Shown one piece after another: positions 12,010-22,010 of a stretch of DNA of 64,000 nt. The position numbers and the translations under genes were made by a program. Location: NCBI GenBank assembly GCA_013339765.2, contig CM023454.1, forward strand, positions 148,427,603-148,491,602, in the 5' to 3' direction. Under the pieces are notes generated by a model, which saw only the letters and a list, made by a program, of their open reading frames with translations, was not told where the DNA came from and did no database searches. This DNA is from Haemaphysalis longicornis (Eukaryota; Arthropoda; Arachnida; Ixodida; Ixodidae). Every line of letters begins with the position of its first letter. The first letter of the stretch is position 1.

Positions 12010-12200
12010 ATAAGGGTAGGCAGTCAAGAAAGTCAAGTAAAGAAAAGGACAAAATGTGGTAGGCCATTTTATTCTTCTTCAAACATACATATTTATTAGA
12101 AGAAAGTGGACAAAAAATGAACGCCGGGTAGGATTCGAACCCACGACCACCAGAATGCGTGTCCGGTGTGATGCCCACTACGCTATCGGCGGGGCCGTTC
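12010..12200 (-). repeat. tRNA-derived SINE copy A
   Basis: Minus strand, 12197-12124 forms a tRNA-like module: GATAGCGTAGTGG as A box and GGTTCGAATCC as a perfect B box. An anticodon-like stem (CCGGA with TCTGG) encloses a 7-base loop that lacks the universal U33. The flanking tail (AATGTGGTAGGCCATTTTATTCTTC, 12053 onward) recurs at 12500-12530. It is a SINE head rather than a tRNA gene. Confidence 0.7.
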
Positions 12201-12464
12201 CCCCCTTTCTTGGTCTTTATCTCAAGGTAATTATTTCGTGTGCTTTGGTGTAGCCAGCGCCACTCCGATAACTCGTGGTAAAGGGACCTTCTTCTCAACT
12301 CCCAAGCCGTGACTGGACCATCTAAGGCTTGTCGGTAGCCGTCGACCAGGATTGAACCCTCTTGAGCTATATATAGCACCAAGACTTCAGAACAGCCACC
12401 CTTGCAATGCGTATAAAGAATCAGATAAAGATATGAGAGGCTCGTTGAATTAAGACAGAAATAA

Positions 12465-12545
12465 GTAGGGCAGTCAAGAAAGCCAAGGAAGGCAAAGGAA
12501 AAAATGTGGTAGGTCGTTTTATTCTTCTTGAATGAGACTTGATGT
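12465..12545 (-). repeat. Partial second copy of the 12010-12085 tail
   Basis: GGCAGTCAAGAAAG, then AAAATGTGGTAGG and TTTTATTCTTCTT, repeats the segment at 12015-12081 in the same orientation about 455 bp away. It is the tail of a related SINE without its tRNA-like head. Confidence 0.65.
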
Positions 12546-12763
12546 TTGAAAAAAAAACAGTGTGTTCTGCCCAATGCATTCCGAGGGTTCCGGTTCCACC
12601 ACTGCGGAAATGCATTGGTTTACCCCGACATTTTACCACGAGTGAGCTGCTGGGTTAATGAAAGACGCTCCTCATCTCCCGTGGTTGCCGAAAGGCGACG
12701 CTTGTTGACCGGTCTCTGAACCTCCCCAAATGTAAGCCCTACTAAAATCGAGACGAGATCCCC

Positions 12764-12840
12764 CGCCTGGATAGCGGAGGTGGTAGCAGAACGCATCATT
12801 CTGCGGAGGTGGTGGGTTCGATTCCCGCTTCAGATCACGG
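12764..12840 (+). repeat. tRNA-like SINE head
   Basis: The sequence CGGAGGTGGTAGCAGAACG with a good B box GGGTTCGATTCCC at about 12817 resembles a tRNA D arm and T arm. The acceptor stem does not pair well, so it is a tRNA-derived repeat rather than a functional tRNA. Confidence 0.55.
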
Positions 12841-13041
12841 AGGATTTTCTCGACTATGATTTCTTTATTCCTGTATCATACAAAATCCCAATCACATCAT
12901 TCGGGCGAAGCCCCTCCCAGTAGCCGAATAGCACTGACAATAAACACTGCATGTTTGATGTGTGAACATACCGAATCCCGCGTCCATAGATTTCAGTTCT
13001 TGGCAATGCATTACGAGGATTCCTGCTCCGGCAGTCCGGAA

Positions 13042-13180
13042 ATGCCATATGTATATGTATATGTATATATATAAATATATGTATTTTAATTATATATATA
13101 TATTATATATTATATATATATATATAATATCATATATATATAATATATATATATATTATATATATATATATATATATCAG
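13042..13180. repeat. (TATG)n/(TA)n microsatellite
   Basis: About 140 bases of TATATG and TATATA with a few interruptions (ATTTTAATTA near 13085). Open frames across it are artefacts of simple sequence. Confidence 0.95.
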
Positions 13181-13271
13181 TGTTGCCAACCGAAAAAAAA
13201 ACCGGTTCGATGAGCTGTGCATTCACTGAAATTAGAACAAAACATTTCGCAGTTTCAAAATGTCCACCATC

Positions 13272-13735
13272 TTCCCGCGAGGGGCACCATGGGTAGATGC
13301 CACGCATCGGGGGGGGGGAACACGCTGTGTAAACTGGAAACATACAACAATGACATGCTAACATAACGGAAACGCAACGGAAACCCACAGTCTCCATTCA
13401 AATCACCGGTGGTCATCGGATGTCATCTACGGAGCGGCGGCGGTAGAACGGCGGTGGAACGACTGAATGAAGCGGCGCAGTTACCGCGTTTATATTTAGC
13501 GGAATGAGAGAGAGCAGCGCATGCGCATGTGTTTAACCAGGCAGCGCTACGCGCACTGACACAACACCACTATACGGCTACGAGCGCGAGCGCCCACGAG
13601 CGCTAAACGCAGATGGCGCTGCGGTGAGAGAGCGGCGTCTCAGCGCCAGCTGGCGCGCAGCGAGGAGAATGGGGGAGAGACGTGCGGACTACGCCGAATA
13701 CAGCGGACAAGGCGAGTTACAGATGCGTCGCATCT
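13272..13735. mobile_element. CpG-rich non-autonomous element bounded by palindromes
   Basis: At the left, CCGCGAGGGGCACCAT leads into the near-palindrome AGATGCCACGCATC (13295-13308). At the right, the segment ends in the perfect palindrome AGATGCGTCGCATCT (13721-13735). In between the DNA is CpG-rich with no coding signature. The same two-part terminus (CGCGAGGGGCAC then an ARATGC...GCATYT palindrome) marks elements at 42.5, 44.7 and 56.1 kb, so I read this as a diverged relative. Boundaries are inferred from the palindromes, and no target duplication is identified. Confidence 0.4.
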
Positions 13736-15153
13736 AAAACGACAGTCAAATCGAAATTGAAACAAAAATTTAAATGTTTCTGTTCTACAAGGCAGTGGCG
13801 CAATTGCAAAGCAAACTTTAAACGATTATTATTTATGATTACGATATGATTACGATATACGTATTTGAAAAACAGATGAAGTGGCCACAATTTACCACCA
13901 ACTTTCTTGCCCAGACTTTATGTTGCCCTAGCGACTATTCATAAAGCCACCGCCTAGAGATATGTAAGTGGGAAATATTTTCTGCCCTCTCCTATTTTTT
14001 TTCAATCATAATCGTCGCTATGGAATCGCCCATCACGCTAACCTTGAAGCCTGAAATTTAGGCCTTAATACTGGCGCGTTCAAATACTACCGCTTACTAG
14101 CAATGGCGCACATTTTTCATATTTGCAACAACAACAAAAAATTCTACAACAGGCACATAATACTAACAATGAATTAGATTATTTGTTCACCCTGAATATT
14201 ATTTAGCTGTCACCTTATCGAATGGGTTAACCACACTTTTGTTAAAGTAAGCTTTAGTTAACGCTCAGTCACTGCATTATTGCTCTGATCACTGCAATTT
14301 CTTTTGCGATAGCTGTACCAGACGTGTTCATTACAATCAGTAGGTCATCGTAGCGCCTGACCCCCGGCCATCATTCTGTGTGCTACATTGCGAAATCTTA
14401 TAACAGAATACGCTGTTCCAAAATGAAAGGCAAATTTGATGTGCGGAGCATAAGATGGTACTTTTTTGGGTAGACGCTCCTTAATTCGTCCACAGCAGTG
14501 CTCCCCTCCGGAACGAGTAGCAGTAGAAGTAATGTAGCGATTTGGGCAGTCAGTACAGGTGCACCTTCGAAAAAAAGCAAATTCTGAGAGACAAAACTGC
14601 AGAACAAGAAGAAAAGATGATCGCGGGGCGAATGGGGCAGTGTGAGGTACCGGCCTCCTTTCTGCACGTGTCATCTGCTTTATTACTGTTTCTGCTTCCA
14701 AGACAAGGTTGAAGGCTGCAGTTTCTTGCTAAGGGATTAAGTGCGCACCTTAACAGTTTTTTTGACATATCTCTTGTAATTTGTATCCGTAAAAAACGGA
14801 ACTTCACTGTACTGCCCGCAAAAGCTGACCACGGAACACGTTTTGTTGTGAAAGGTAGGGCAAAGAAATGTAGAGAGCAAAATCCACGTTTTGGTGTTTA
14901 GTTACTTATCGATTTTACTTACTTTTTGCTTCATATTTTAAAACAACGTGATTCGCCTTTTCTTTTCGGTTGTTTTCCGTGTAAGCACACACAAAAAAAA
15001 CTGGCGCATTTGATGCCCCGTGCTATTTATATGCTCCGAGGCGCAGCTTATGTTGCAGGCCGGCAAACCTATTTTCACCAGCTGGTGATATTAAACCTGG
15101 ATCAAAATCTCGACGCACGGGCGTTCTCGATTTCCATCTACTTCATAAAAACT
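13736..15153. other. No supported gene
   Basis: Mostly AT-rich. On minus around 14667-14398 there is a short frame with a leucine-rich stretch (TLLLLLLVPEGSTA) and an acceptor-like TTCTTGTTCTGCAG near 14607. It could be a host exon, but it is too short and unconnected to call. Confidence 0.4.
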
Positions 15154-15905
15154 GCCATGATTTGAAGCGCAACAAAAGCACACGGACGAAGAACAGAGTA
15201 GACGAGACAGGCGCTAACTTCCAAATATTTTATTCGGCTACGCATGTGCTTTCATTCCCTGGGAAAAGAGACGGCGAGAAAAAGGAGCGTACACATACTC
15301 AGATGATAACAAACCAGATATTTTTACATCACTTTTTTTCAGAAATATTTCGCTACTGTACAGAGCAATCGAGGTATCACTTATACAGTCATCTGCTGTC
15401 TCCCCGATATAAAACGCTTCGGCTAATTCTCTCGCAGCCCGATCTTGCTTCTGTCCAGTATTCTTATCTCTTCGAACCGTGGCTCACAACCGCAGGCACG
15501 AGAGTGGGTGGGCAAATGTGCTCCATTATCTTTTCCACGGGACAATTCATGTTTCCTGGCTCTCTCGTTGACTCAACGGCCCGTTTGGCCAACGCGAGAC
15601 CTTCCGCAAGATAGCGGGATTTCATATACAACACCGACTGCACAGTCGACATAGCGATTTGCGTGTTTTTTCCCCATGCCTTCTTCCTGCTGCTTCACCA
15701 TATGCACGAGCACAGGCGCGCAAGTTTACAAGGGGCAGAGAACGCAAGGTTGATCCCGTATCTTTCGGCGACCTTCTTCATGTTGTGGGACACTCTGTGC
15801 ATGTACGGCATGACATCCCTTTTCTGCGGACGGGCGGTATCTTTGGCCTTCTTCTCTCCTTTCACTTTTTTGAGCAACGCCTTTGCCACAGCGACAACGA
15901 CAGTG
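15154..15905 (-). mobile_element. Penelope-like element 3' half, minus arm
   Basis: Read on minus, the arm encodes a decayed C-terminal part of a Penelope-like polyprotein. A basic linker comes first (ending near 15695, with PYMHRVSHNMKKVAERYG). It is followed, with frame breaks, by a GIY-YIG endonuclease domain (near 15640-15470) whose end contains a HLPTHSRACGCEP-type stretch. The RT is absent. The arm mirrors 15959-16714 base by base with few differences. Its outer end (GCCATGATTTGAAGCGCAAC) is the reverse complement of the outer end of the other arm. Confidence 0.8.
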
Positions 15906-15958
15906 CCAGGGAAACCGACCGAGTGAAGCCTGCCAATCTGACTGAAAAACTTTCCTTA
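15906..15958. other. 53-bp spacer at centre of Penelope palindrome
   Basis: Unpaired centre between the two inverted arms. It still reads like Penelope linker sequence continuing from one arm, so the junction lies inside the element rather than in foreign DNA. Confidence 0.75.
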
Positions 15959-16714
15959 CACTGTCGTTCTCACTGTGGCAAAGACGTTGCTCAAAAAAGT
16001 GAAAGGAGAGAAGAAGGCCAAAGATACCTCCCGTCCGCAGAAAACGGATGTCATGCCGTACATGCAGAGAGTGTCCCACAACATGAAGAAGGTCGCCGAA
16101 TAATACGGGATCAACCTTGCGTTCTCTGCCCCGTGTAAACTTGCGCGCCTGTGCTCGCGCATATTGGGTGAACGCAGGAAGAAGGCTTGTGGGAAAAAAC
16201 ACGCAAATCGCTATGTCGACTGCGCAGTCGGTGTTGTATATGAAATCCCACTATCTTGCGGAAGGTCTTACGTTGGACAAACGGGCGGGCGCATCAGCGA
16301 GAGAGCCAGGGAACATGAATTGTCCCTTGGAAAAGATAATGGAGCACATTTGCCCACCCACTCTCGTGCCTGCGGTTGTGAGCCCGGTTCGAAGAGATAA
16401 GAATACTGAACAGGAGCAATAACAGGGCTGAGAGAGAATTAGCCGAAGCGTTTTATATCAGGATGAGAGCGGATGACTGTATAAGTGATACTTCGATTGC
16501 TCTGTACAGTAGCGAAATGTTTTTTCTGAAAAAGTGCTGTAAACATATCTGGGTGTGTTATCATCTGTGTATGTGTACGCTTCTTCTTTCCCGCCGTCTC
16601 TTTATCTAAGGAATACAACCACATTCGAAGCCGAATAAAATAGTTGGAAGTTAGCACCTGTCTCGTATTCTCTGTTCTTCGTCCGTGTGCTTTTGTTGCG
16701 CTTCAAATCATGGC
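15959..16714 (+). mobile_element. Penelope-like element 3' half, plus arm
   Basis: Plus-strand partner of 15154-15905. After the basic linker, a GIY-YIG domain is open at about 16211-16400. It shows VVYEIPLSCG, then RSYVGQTGGRISERAREH with the conserved Y, G, R and E positions, then GAHLPTHSRACGCEPGS before the stop at 16398-16400. That is the endonuclease typical of Penelope-like retroelements. Upstream linker and downstream region match the minus arm. The RT is missing, so neither arm can move alone. Confidence 0.82.
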
Positions 16715-17348
16715 GTCTATTCACCAACTAGCCCAGCAAGAATTTCTTTTCATAAAACCTGTAGTGGGAAAGGGAGATCGAGGCCACTTAGGTCAGCAGC
16801 AAAGGCTTAGCCACTGAGCAGCTCCTGCGGTCACACTTGTCAAGTATTAACTATTTCCAGGCGTCGCCTCTTCAACAATTATGAAATGCAAAAGGATTGC
16901 ACACATCGGGGTGGGCTTTCGCTTTTTGCTCAGGGGAGCACTGCTACAGCCTGAGTGCTTCAATGAAGTCGCAGATAGGGAAGGGCAACGTAGTTTTATA
17001 TCCTTTGCAAACCGCTGAGAATTACATTTCGTTTGCTCAGCTTGCCGCTACGCTCGACAGTCCAGCAGCAACCGACCATTGCTATTTGGTGCCCATTATT
17101 TCCCCTGTTGTTACATAGAGCGTGATAGTGTTCAACTGTCTGTACGAGAAATTGGCAAGCGAGTACGTGTTGGTTGTACCTGAAAGAAAAAAGTCTTAAT
17201 TGCATTGACTGTGCAATATCAACAACGGATGGTCGAACCGTTTCGGCGTATATTTTCATTGGGTGTCGAACCGGAATCTAACCTAACCGAAAAAAGCAAT
17301 AATGGTTACCGGTTCATGCCGAAACGGATCGACCGTTTCGACACCCAA

Positions 17349-17420
<72 letters not shown>

Positions 17421-17449
17421 CTATATTATATATTATATATTTATAATAT
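16715..17449. repeat. Spacer with short inverted repeat and (TA)n tract
   Basis: 16715-17255 has no supported gene. TTCATTGGGTGTCGAA (17256-17271) and its complement TTCGACACCCAATGAA (17336-17351) enclose a GC-richer loop with CCGTTTCGG copies, so the DNA can form a 16-bp stem. A (TA)n tract of about 98 bases (17352-17449) follows and abuts the gypsy 5' LTR. Confidence 0.8.
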
Positions 17450-17683
17450 TGTAAGCGCGAATCTTAAATGTCCCCGTCATCAGGCCATAGCTCAGTATTA
17501 TGACTGGCCAATACCGCCTTCGTGTTTCGTCGTCGTCGCTGCATTGTGTGCGTCCATCATCATCTCATCGCTCGTCGTCTTTCTGGAACGCACCATCATC
17601 GCCATCGTGATTGATCCTGTTCTGGCCAGGGTACCGCTCGCCGAATAAACGTCGTCCGCCAAGTCTCCTGGCATTGCCTCTCA
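17450..17683 (+). repeat. 5' LTR, gypsy copy 1
   Basis: Begins TGTAAGCGCGAATCTTAAAT and ends TGGCATTGCCTCTCA. Contains GTCGTCGTCGCTGCATTGTG and CCGAATAAACG, the latter a likely poly(A) signal region. It matches 21245-21477 with a few substitutions. Confidence 0.93.
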
Positions 17684-17728
17684 AGTGGTGGAGGGGCGGG
17701 GTAAGACCCCCGGACCGGCCGGAACACT

Positions 17729-18361
17729 TTGACTGTCATCGTTGAGGGAATTCCTGTTGACGCATTGGTAGACACGGGTGCCAGAATATCTATCATTCAT
17801 GAACGTTTGTGCTCTCGACTAAGAAAGGTGAGGACTCCTTACTCAGGCCCAGCTCTGCGTAGTGCGAACGGGGATATGATTCGGCCTTTAGGATATTGTA
17901 CTGCGCGCATACTCATCAATGACAGTCGCCATCACGTTCAGTTTGCAGTACTCTCTTCGTGCGTTTATCAAGTAATTCTTGGTTGGGACTTTTTACGTTC
18001 GGCATCTGCTATCATTTCCTGTGGTCAACCAATGATTGATATCGCTAGAACAGAGCTCGCAAGTGTAGATAGCGCGTCAGATCTACGTTTGGTGACGACC
18101 TCCGTCTGTACACGTTTCCCTGGACAAGAAGCTGTTTTTTCAGTGTCTTCAGACCAAATTCTTGACAGCGACATGTTGATTGCACCAACCGGAAAATTCT
18201 TTGTTAAAGGACTGTTAATACCGCCGTGCCTTGTTTGTTTTTCTCGTGGATCTGCCTATCTCGCCGCTATTAATTCGACGTCCGAGATCCTCTTGGTACC
18301 CCAGAACGCCGCTATTGCTTCAGTGCCCCACGATGATGTCGTTGACGTTCTTCCTCCTTGA
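17729..18361 (+). CDS. Retrotransposon aspartic protease region (gypsy copy 1)
   Basis: The 210-residue frame opens with VDALVDTGARISII. The DTGA at 17771-17782 is the catalytic aspartate motif of retropepsins, which cleave the Gag-Pol polyprotein. A GWDFLRSASA-like segment about 80 residues later fits the second conserved retropepsin block. The rest is the linker to RT, ending in a stop before the RT frame. The first methionine is within LTR-proximal deleted DNA and is unlikely to be a natural start. Confidence 0.85.
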   Translation: MTVIVEGIPVDALVDTGARISIIHERLCSRLRKVRTPYSGPALRSANGDMIRPLGYCTARILINDSRHHVQFAVLSSCVYQVILGWDFLRSASAIISCGQPMIDIARTELASVDSASDLRLVTTSVCTRFPGQEAVFSVSSDQILDSDMLIAPTGKFFVKGLLIPPCLVCFSRGSAYLAAINSTSEILLVPQNAAIASVPHDDVVDVLPP

Positions 18362-18634
18362 CTCTTTTGCGACAGTGGACAATTCTGCTGATCTTAAACC
18401 GCCGGCTGTCCCGATTGGTGCGAATATCAATCCCGACCTTTCCAGGAGCAAACCAACACCCTATTGACCCTACTAGAAAAGCACAAAGCTTTATTTGACA
18501 CAAACTCTTCTGTTCTGGGGCAGACTTCTATGGCCACCCATCGTATCGAAACGAACGGTTCCTGTGTCGTCCGTCGGCGCCCGTAGCGCGTTTAACTTAA
18601 AGAACGTAAAATTATTCAAGAAAACGTAGACGAC

Positions 18635-19480
18635 ATGTTGAAGCGAAATATTATTCGTCCTTCGGCTAGCTCCTGGTCATCACCTGTGGTGCTAGTTCAG
18701 AAGAAAGACGGTTCCGTGAGGTTTTGTGTGGATTACCGGGCCCTCAACAAGATCACTCGCAAGGATGTTTATCCGATGCCGCGCATCGACGACGCACTTC
18801 GATACCTTGCAAGGGGAGCGGAATTCTTTTCTAGTAACTCGATCTTTGATCGGGATACTGGCAGATCCCAATGCGTGAAGCCGACAAAGAGAAGACAGCT
18901 TTTGCAACACCCGATGGCCTCTACGAATTTATTGTAATACCATTCGGGCTTTGCAAAGTTCCCGCTACTATTCAAAAGAATGATAGACAATGTCCTTCGT
19001 TGCTTTAAATGGAAAACGTGTCTCTGTTACCTGGACGACATTGTTATCTTTTCCTCCTCATATACCGAGCCCCTTTCAAAGGCGTGGACCAAGTATTTCT
19101 TGCCTCAGCGAGGCCGGCCTCCAACCTAATGCGAAAAAATGCCATTTTGCAACCACATCCATCAAAGTATTGGGACACGTTGTGAGCAAGGATGGCATTC
19201 GCGCTGATCTGGATAGAACGAGAGCCGTAATAAATTTTCCCCGACCTCTTCGTCAGAAAGAACTTCGCAGTTTTCTTGGATTGGCTTCATACTTCCGTCG
19301 ATTCATTCGGAACTTTTCGGCAATAGCTTCACCCTTAAACAAGCTCTTAGCTTCTGGCACACCATTTACCTGGTCTAAAGAATGCGAAACAGCGTTTCTG
19401 GAGCTCAAACAGGCTCTTACTTCTGCACCCGTACTTAGCCATTTTATGACAACGCTCCGGCTATACTCCACACCGACGCA
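18635..19480 (+). pseudogene. Reverse transcriptase, frameshifted (gypsy copy 1)
   Basis: The RT starts with SSWSSPVVLVQKKDGS.RFCVDYRALN near 18668, followed by DVYPMPRIDDAL. It loses frame in the catalytic block around 18840. A PFGLCKVPAT-like segment follows near 18945, and the YLDD active site is read at 19028-19039 in a third frame. The thumb continues at 19120-19400 (NAKKCHFA, LGHVVSKDGI, RSFLGLASYFRRFI). At least three frameshifts mean no active RT. The family reaction is RNA-templated cDNA synthesis. Confidence 0.88.
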
Positions 19481-19948
19481 AGTGGACATGGTATTGGTGC
19501 TGTGCTCCTGCAACGCAATGCATCATCTTTGGAGCACGTGGTTGCCTACGCCAGCCGGACGTTGACGCCAGCAGAGCGTAACTACGCAATAACCGAGCAG
19601 GAGTGCCTGGCTGTAGTTTGGTCCGTTCAAATGTTTCGACCATACTTGTATTGTCGTCACTTCACCGTTGTAACTAATCACCATGCACTCTGCTGGCTTT
19701 CCTCCCTCAACAATGTAACCGGACTCCTTGGCCGCTGGATACTTAAGCTGCAAGAGTACGATTTTGACGTGGTGTACAAATCCGGCAAAAAGCACTCGGA
19801 TGCCGATGCACTTTCACGCTGTCCGCTGTTGTCGACAGAGGAAAGTTGTCAAGCGCCACCTCCGACAGAGCCAGCTATTACTATTGCCTCCACCGAGCCC
19901 GTCAGCCCGGCGTTACCTTCTAATCTTCTCTCCTTCACAACGAGCTGA
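19395..19948 (+). pseudogene. RNase H domain (gypsy copy 1)
   Basis: Residues read from about 19450 across a frame change: TDASGHG-like, VVAYASRTLTPAERNYAITE (catalytic Glu in ITEQECLA), TVVTNHHALCWL and GKKHSDADALSRCP (Asp of DAL). This is the Ty3/gypsy RNase H that removes RNA from the hybrid during reverse transcription. The DH of TDH is changed to TNH here. The frame ends at 19948 and integrase continues in another frame. Confidence 0.85.
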
Positions 19949-21164
19949 CACGTACTGCCGCAAATTTATCGACCTCCTAGACGGTTCAACCCAACCTCTC
20001 AACAGCCGTTCGCGCCGGCAACTCAACAAATTTAAACTCATGAATGGCGGCTGCCTTTACCACGTCAACTATCATCCTACTGGCGACAAATGGGTCCCTG
20101 TGGTTCCGCGTTCCCTTCGGCAAGAGATATTACGAACTTTTCACGACGATGCTACCGCTGGTCATCTTGCCTACATTAAGACATACGATCGCATAAAAAG
20201 CCGCTTCTTTTGGCCCGGACTTTCAACAAGTGTCGCCAAATACGTTTCATCCTGTGAACCGTGTCAACGCCGTAAACAACCGACCTCGAGTCCAGCTGGG
20301 ACGCTACAACCCCTTCCATGTCCCTCGACTCCATTTGAAGTTGTAGGGATCGATCTATACGGACCCCTTCCAGCCACCCCAGCCGGTAATCGGTGGGTTG
20401 TAACCGCGGTTGACCACCTGACCCGCTATGCCGAAACAGCGGCTATTCGAACGGGCTGCACCTCGGAGGTTGCGGAATTCTTCTTGCAAGCAATCTTCCT
20501 GCGCCATGGTCCACCTCGCGTTCTGCTCAGTGACCGCGGAAGGACGTTCCTTTCTACTCTTCTTTCCGAAGTTCTTCGTGCCGCTGAAACCATTCACAAG
20601 ACTACGTCAAGTTACCACCCACAAACAAACGGCATCACTGAGCTTTTCCACCGTACTCTTTCCGACATGATTTCCTTTTACATTCGACCGGACCACACCA
20701 ACTGGGATACCATTTTACCTTTTGTTACCTACGCCTACAACACCGCTGTACAACAAACAACAGGATTCTCTCCGTTCTTCCTTGTCTACGGCCGTTCCCC
20801 TTCGTCGGTACTTGACACATCTTTCCTTTCTGCACCCGGATCTTCTACTGCAAGCCTGCCCAACCAGTTTCTTTCCCGAATTGCGCACTGCCGCAGTCTT
20901 GCCCGTATGAACACGGCAGCCTGCCAAAACAGCCGCAAGTCCCGCTACGATGAGAGGCATCGTTCTGTATCCTACCAACCCTGGGAAGAAGTCCTACTGT
21001 GCACCCCTCTCCGTGCCCCTGGGTTATGCGAAAAGTTCCTTCCCCGCTTCACTGGCCCCTACACAATCATCGCGCAGACCTCACCAGTTAACTACCGCGT
21101 AACCCCTACTTCCGGTGCCAGTTACCGCCGATGCCGTGGAACTGAGATCGTTCATGTTTCCTGA
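19949..21164 (+). CDS. Integrase (gypsy copy 1)
   Basis: An open frame carries the whole integrase; the ORF runs from 19728, but its first part is not integrase. An HHCC zinc-binding N-terminus spans about 20100-20275 (FHDDATAGHLAY to SSCEPCQRRK). The catalytic core has D at 20352-20354 (GIDLYGPL), D at 20532-20534 (SDRGRTF) and E at 20640-20642 (TELFHRTL), which together form the DDE triad. A C-terminal region has FTGPYTII. It would insert the cDNA into host DNA. It is the only uninterrupted gene of the element, but the upstream frameshift cuts it off from Gag-Pol translation. Confidence 0.88.
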
Positions 21165-21244
21165 ATCAAGCCTTTCATCCGACGGGCTTCCTCTACCTGA
21201 CTGTGACGGCCAGGATGGCCGCTTCCACCGAGGGAGGATAATAC

Positions 21245-21477
21245 TGTAAGAGAGAATCTTAAACGTCCCGTCATCAGGCCATAGCTCAGTATTATGACTG
21301 GCCAATACCGCCTTCGTGTTTCGTCGTCGTCGCTGCATTGTGTGCGTCCATCATCACCTCATCACTCGTCGTCTTTCTGGGACGCACCATCATCGCCATC
21401 GTGATTAATTCTGTTCTGGCCAGGGTACCGCTCACCGAATAAACGTCGTCCGCCAAGTCTCCTGGCATTGCCTCTCA
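21245..21477 (+). repeat. 3' LTR, gypsy copy 1
   Basis: Begins TGTAAGAGAGAATCTTAAAC after a purine-rich GAGGGAGGATAATAC and ends GCATTGCCTCTCA. Next base is G of GTACAAATAAAGCC. Confidence 0.93.
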
Positions 21478-21589
21478 GTACAAATAAAGCCTACGGAACA
21501 ACATGTCGTCGCCGAGAGGCGTGTAACGGCAGCGACAGTGTTGGTGAGCCTAACGCTGCCAACATGAGCGTTGACGGGCAAGCCTAATA

Positions 21590-21722
21590 CGCGACCCCAG
21601 CGCAAATGGCATGTAAGGAAAACGTGCAAGGGAAAGCGGAAGGGACGAAGGCGAGACCCCAGGCGCAAATGGCGTGTCAGGGAAACGTGCAAAGGAAAGC
21701 GGATGGGACGAAGGAGGGGCTT
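21590..21722. repeat. Two tandem copies of a 63-bp repeat
   Basis: A unit beginning CGCAAATGGC at 21601 and again at 21664 contains AACGTGCAA, GGAAAGCGGA and GGGACGAAGG in order. The copies differ at several sites. They sit in the GC-rich leader between the gypsy element and the LINE ORF1 and may be part of the LINE 5' UTR, where tandem promoter repeats are common. Confidence 0.75.
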
Positions 21723-22010
21723 CCGCAGAGCAAAGCTCCGAGGAGCTACGAACGAAGGCTGCACCGCAGTGGTGACGCCCTCGACTTCACCCCAAAGGAA
21801 ACACTCCACATAAAAACCCTAGGGGAAGTGACGGGACTGTTGACCTGGCGCTACAAGAGCGGGTTGTGCCCGCAGGGGGCACCTTGAGCAATCTTGGTGA
21901 CGGTATTGGCGATACCGCGGGCCCCGAGCCCTTATACTCACGCAGTAACTGAGAGTGGTAATGAGTTTTAAGGTGAAGAGTTTTAAGGTGAAGGGTAGAA
22001 ACCTCAAACG

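Larger units (their letters stand above)
17450..21477 (+). mobile_element. Ty3/gypsy LTR retrotransposon lacking gag
   Basis: Two 233-234 bp LTRs (TGTAAG...GCCTCTCA) bracket protease, RT, RNase H and integrase in Ty3/gypsy order. The protease begins within 50 bp of the 5' LTR, so gag and the front of pol are deleted. The pol frame is broken by frameshifts in RT and between RNase H and integrase. No clear target duplication flanks it (AATAT against GTACA), hinting at rearrangement or decay of one end. A minus-strand member of the same family lies at 26.7-31.0 kb. Confidence 0.92.

Noticed and set aside
14398..14667. Minus ORF with leucine-rich stretch and acceptor-like site
   Set aside because: Could be a signal peptide exon, but too short, no connected exon and no family match I can defend.
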